Source: Acinonyx jubatus
Lineage: Eukaryota > Chordata > Mammalia > Carnivora > Felidae
NCBI RefSeq assembly: GCF_027475565.1
Contig: NC_069389.1
Location: 27,391,047-27,455,046, forward strand
Direction of reading: 5' to 3'
Length of the DNA: 64,000 nt
The notes under the pieces were generated by a model, which searched no databases, had not been told where the DNA came from, and saw only the letters and a list, made by a program, of their open reading frames with translations. Each line of letters opens with the position of its first letter. The first letter of the stretch is position 1. Position numbers and translations under genes: made by a program. This document shows positions 62,427-64,000 of this stretch, in pieces.

Positions 62427-62638
62427 ATTTTTTAAATGTTTTTGTTTATTTTTGAGACAGAAAGAGAGCATGAGCAGGGGAGGGGCAGAGAGAGAGGGAG
62501 ACACAGAATGTGAAGCAGGCTCCAGGCCTCTGGACTGTCTGCATAGAGCCTGACACGGGGCTCAAACTCATGGAGTGTGAGATCATGACCTGAGCCGAAG
62601 TCAGAGGCTTAACCGACTGAGCCACCCAGGCACCCCTG
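62427..62638 (-). mobile_element. CAN-SINE (felid type), minus strand
   Basis: T-rich tail then agagagagggagacacagaa, gaagcaggctccaggcctct, gagatcatgacctgagccga and the head gagccacccaggcacccc. Duplication caatgaggcat at 62416-62426 and 62639-62649. Confidence 0.94.
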
Positions 62639-63624
62639 CAATGAGGCATCTTAAGTACTTTTTTAAAATATAAAAGTTAAGAAAAAAAAAAGGTATCCTT
62701 ATGGAAGGACTACTTGAATTGCTCCTGACTTTAAACCAGAACTAGAAACAAATTGAGCAAGTACTTGAAGCTGTTTCAGGGTACCCTCAGGGCAGTCACA
62801 GCTGGGTGCAGGGAACTTTGTTTCCACCTCATACTTACCAGCAGACAAGTTTTACAAAGTACTATTAGAGACCTATTCATGGAAGGGAACAACTCTCCCT
62901 TTGGGGATATATTTAACCATGATGATAGTATAGTTGAGTCATTCTGCTTTCAATAATTTATGCAAAATTTAATAGGTGATATCATCCTAGAAATCCCTAA
63001 TGTTTGCTCATCTAACACCAGCTAATAGTTACATACTGTTATATTCAAATTTTATTTTGGGGGGCAGGAACATTTATAATCATGATGCCACTAAAATGCA
63101 GCCTTTATTATGAAGAAATGTCACTGCACACAAAATTTTTCAGAATTTTTCACAAAGAAATACACAGATTATAAAATTTTTGTTAAAGGATACTTTCCCA
63201 CTCAAAATAATATGACTGAAATGCATCTAAAATGTTTCTTTTAAGTTTATGTTAGGGAGTCAATGCAGAAACAATACTAAAAACACAAAGTACTAACGAG
63301 ATAAACTTGTTTTCATCTTCAATGTTAATAACATTCAGTGCTTTTGTTTTATGTGAACTTCTACCCCATTGCCCAAAGTACACATAGAGTTATAATAACA
63401 GTTGTATTACTCTAGGAGATGCCTTTGTAATTCAGCCTTAAGTTTTCAGAGAAGTCATCAGACATGGCGAATTTCCAATAATTGCAGTAAGGGACACAGC
63501 TCAAAATCCCCAAATCCTCTGAAGATTTATGCTACAGGCTAATCATGTGCCTTCCATGCCTTTTGACTCTGTCTTTGAGGTGTGGTGGGACTTCAGTATA
63601 TATCCAGCACTGATATTTAATGGA

Positions 63625-63700
63625 AAGATACTAGGATTTGGAGTAAGAGTGCCTGGATTGGAATCTTCCTCTTGCCCTTCACCAGCTGTGTTGTCTTTAA
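63625..63700 (+). repeat. MIR fragment
   Basis: aggatttggagtaagagtgc, ctggattggaatcttcctct, caccagctgtgttgtcttta follows the MIR 5' half. It is cut by the SINE at 63715. Confidence 0.55.
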
Positions 63701-63714
63701 ATTAATGCTCATTA

Positions 63715-63924
63715 GGGGCGCCTGGGTGGCTCAGCCGGTTAAGCATCTGACTTCGGCTCAGGTCATGATCTTGTAGTTTGTGGGTTCGAGCCCCACGTCG
63801 GGCTCTGTGCTGACAGCTCAGAGCCTGGAGCCTGCTTCAGATTCTGTGTCTCCCTCTCTCTGACCCTCCCCTGTTCATGCTCTGTCTCTCCCTGTCTCAA
63901 AAATAAATAAACGTTAAAAAAAAT
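63715..63924 (+). mobile_element. CAN-SINE (felid type)
   Basis: Near-consensus head ggggcgcctgggtggctcag, gtgggttcgagccccacgtc, gacagctcagagcctggagc, ctgttcatgctctgtctctc and A-rich tail. Duplication near taaattaatgctcatta (63698) and taaattatctcatta (63925), with an indel. Confidence 0.93.
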
Positions 63925-64000
63925 TAAATTATCTCATTAATCAGTGGCCTTGAGAATTAGGGACAACTTGTATAGATCACTTAGCTTACTTGGTATTCAT

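Larger units (their letters stand above)
1..64000 (-). other. DMD: Dystrophin gene, internal segment (intron 32 to intron 41)
   Basis: The whole window lies inside the dystrophin transcription unit, read on the minus strand. Nine exons translate to contiguous dystrophin rod-domain sequence. Exon lengths 156, 171, 180, 129, 171, 123, 138, 153 and 183 bp equal those of human DMD exons 33-41 as I recall them, and they occur in the same order. Dystrophin is a large cytoskeletal protein under the muscle sarcolemma that links F-actin to the dystroglycan complex. The gene is X-linked in placental mammals. Neither the 5' nor the 3' end of the gene, nor any known internal promoter, is inside the window. 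Felid origin is inferred from the SINE types. Confidence 0.97.
60944..64000 (-). other. DMD: Intron 32 (3' part)
   Basis: Non-coding. It holds a possible L2 end (61325-61430), a minus-strand CAN-SINE (62427-62638), a MIR fragment (63625-63700) and a plus-strand CAN-SINE (63715-63924). The rest is AT-rich with no feature I can name. Open frames here (for example 61583-61807 and 62753-62956) have no recognisable protein. Confidence 0.9.

Noticed and set aside
1..64000. CRISPR array, bacterial operon, phage or integrated virus with genes
   Set aside because: No regularly spaced repeats, no retroviral coding frames, and all recognised coding sequence is spliced dystrophin. The LTRs are solo.

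Overview
This is mammalian X-linked DNA from a carnivore, most likely a felid. The carnivore call rests on about thirteen tRNA-Lys-derived CAN-SINEs. Most of them have the feliform body (a head like ggcgcctgggtggctcag, then gttcgagccc, gacagctcagagcctgg, a CT-rich tract and an AAATAAA tail). The gene call rests on nine spliced exons on the minus strand whose translations I recognise as dystrophin (DMD). By comparison with human dystrophin, recalled from memory, they are exons 33 to 41 and encode 468 residues (human numbering about 1507-1974). The window is therefore a 64-kb slice of the dystrophin rod domain. Transcription runs from high to low coordinate.

Layout in transcript order: 3' part of intron 32 (64000-60944); exon 33 (60943-60788); intron 33 (4.9 kb); exon 34 (55843-55673); intron 34 (13.0 kb); exon 35 (42639-42460); intron 35 (305 bp); exon 36 (42154-42026); intron 36 (1.5 kb); exon 37 (40493-40323); intron 37 (13.5 kb); exon 38 (26850-26728); intron 38 (2.4 kb); exon 39 (24360-24223); intron 39 (2.7 kb); exon 40 (21516-21364); intron 40 (0.9 kb); exon 41 (20496-20314); then more than 20 kb of intron 41. 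All nine exons are open, are multiples of three, start and end at codon boundaries (phase 0), and have AG acceptors and GT donors. I see no frameshift or stop.

The protein made here covers the end of spectrin repeat R11 and all of R12-R15. These repeats lie within the second, basic actin-binding region of the rod. The known internal promoters (Dp260 in intron 29, Dp140 in intron 44) lie outside the window, and I see no alternative first exon.

The remaining ~98% is intron. It holds CAN-SINEs (most with clear target-site duplications), two short 5'-truncated L1 ends, two MaLR-type LTRs, MIR and L2 relics, hAT-type DNA transposons (MER5A-like and one larger copy), T-rich old L1-like sequence in intron 41, and simple repeats. 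The most notable simple repeat is an AAAGG/AAGGG pentanucleotide array in intron 33. A GC-richer minus-strand open frame at 25574-25830 may be a retrocopy fragment of an unidentified gene.

I found no operon, CRISPR array, viral gene or other undescribed system. The findings concern exon architecture, repeats that could affect splicing or stability, and a few unexplained segments. All repeat-family names are by eye and unverified.
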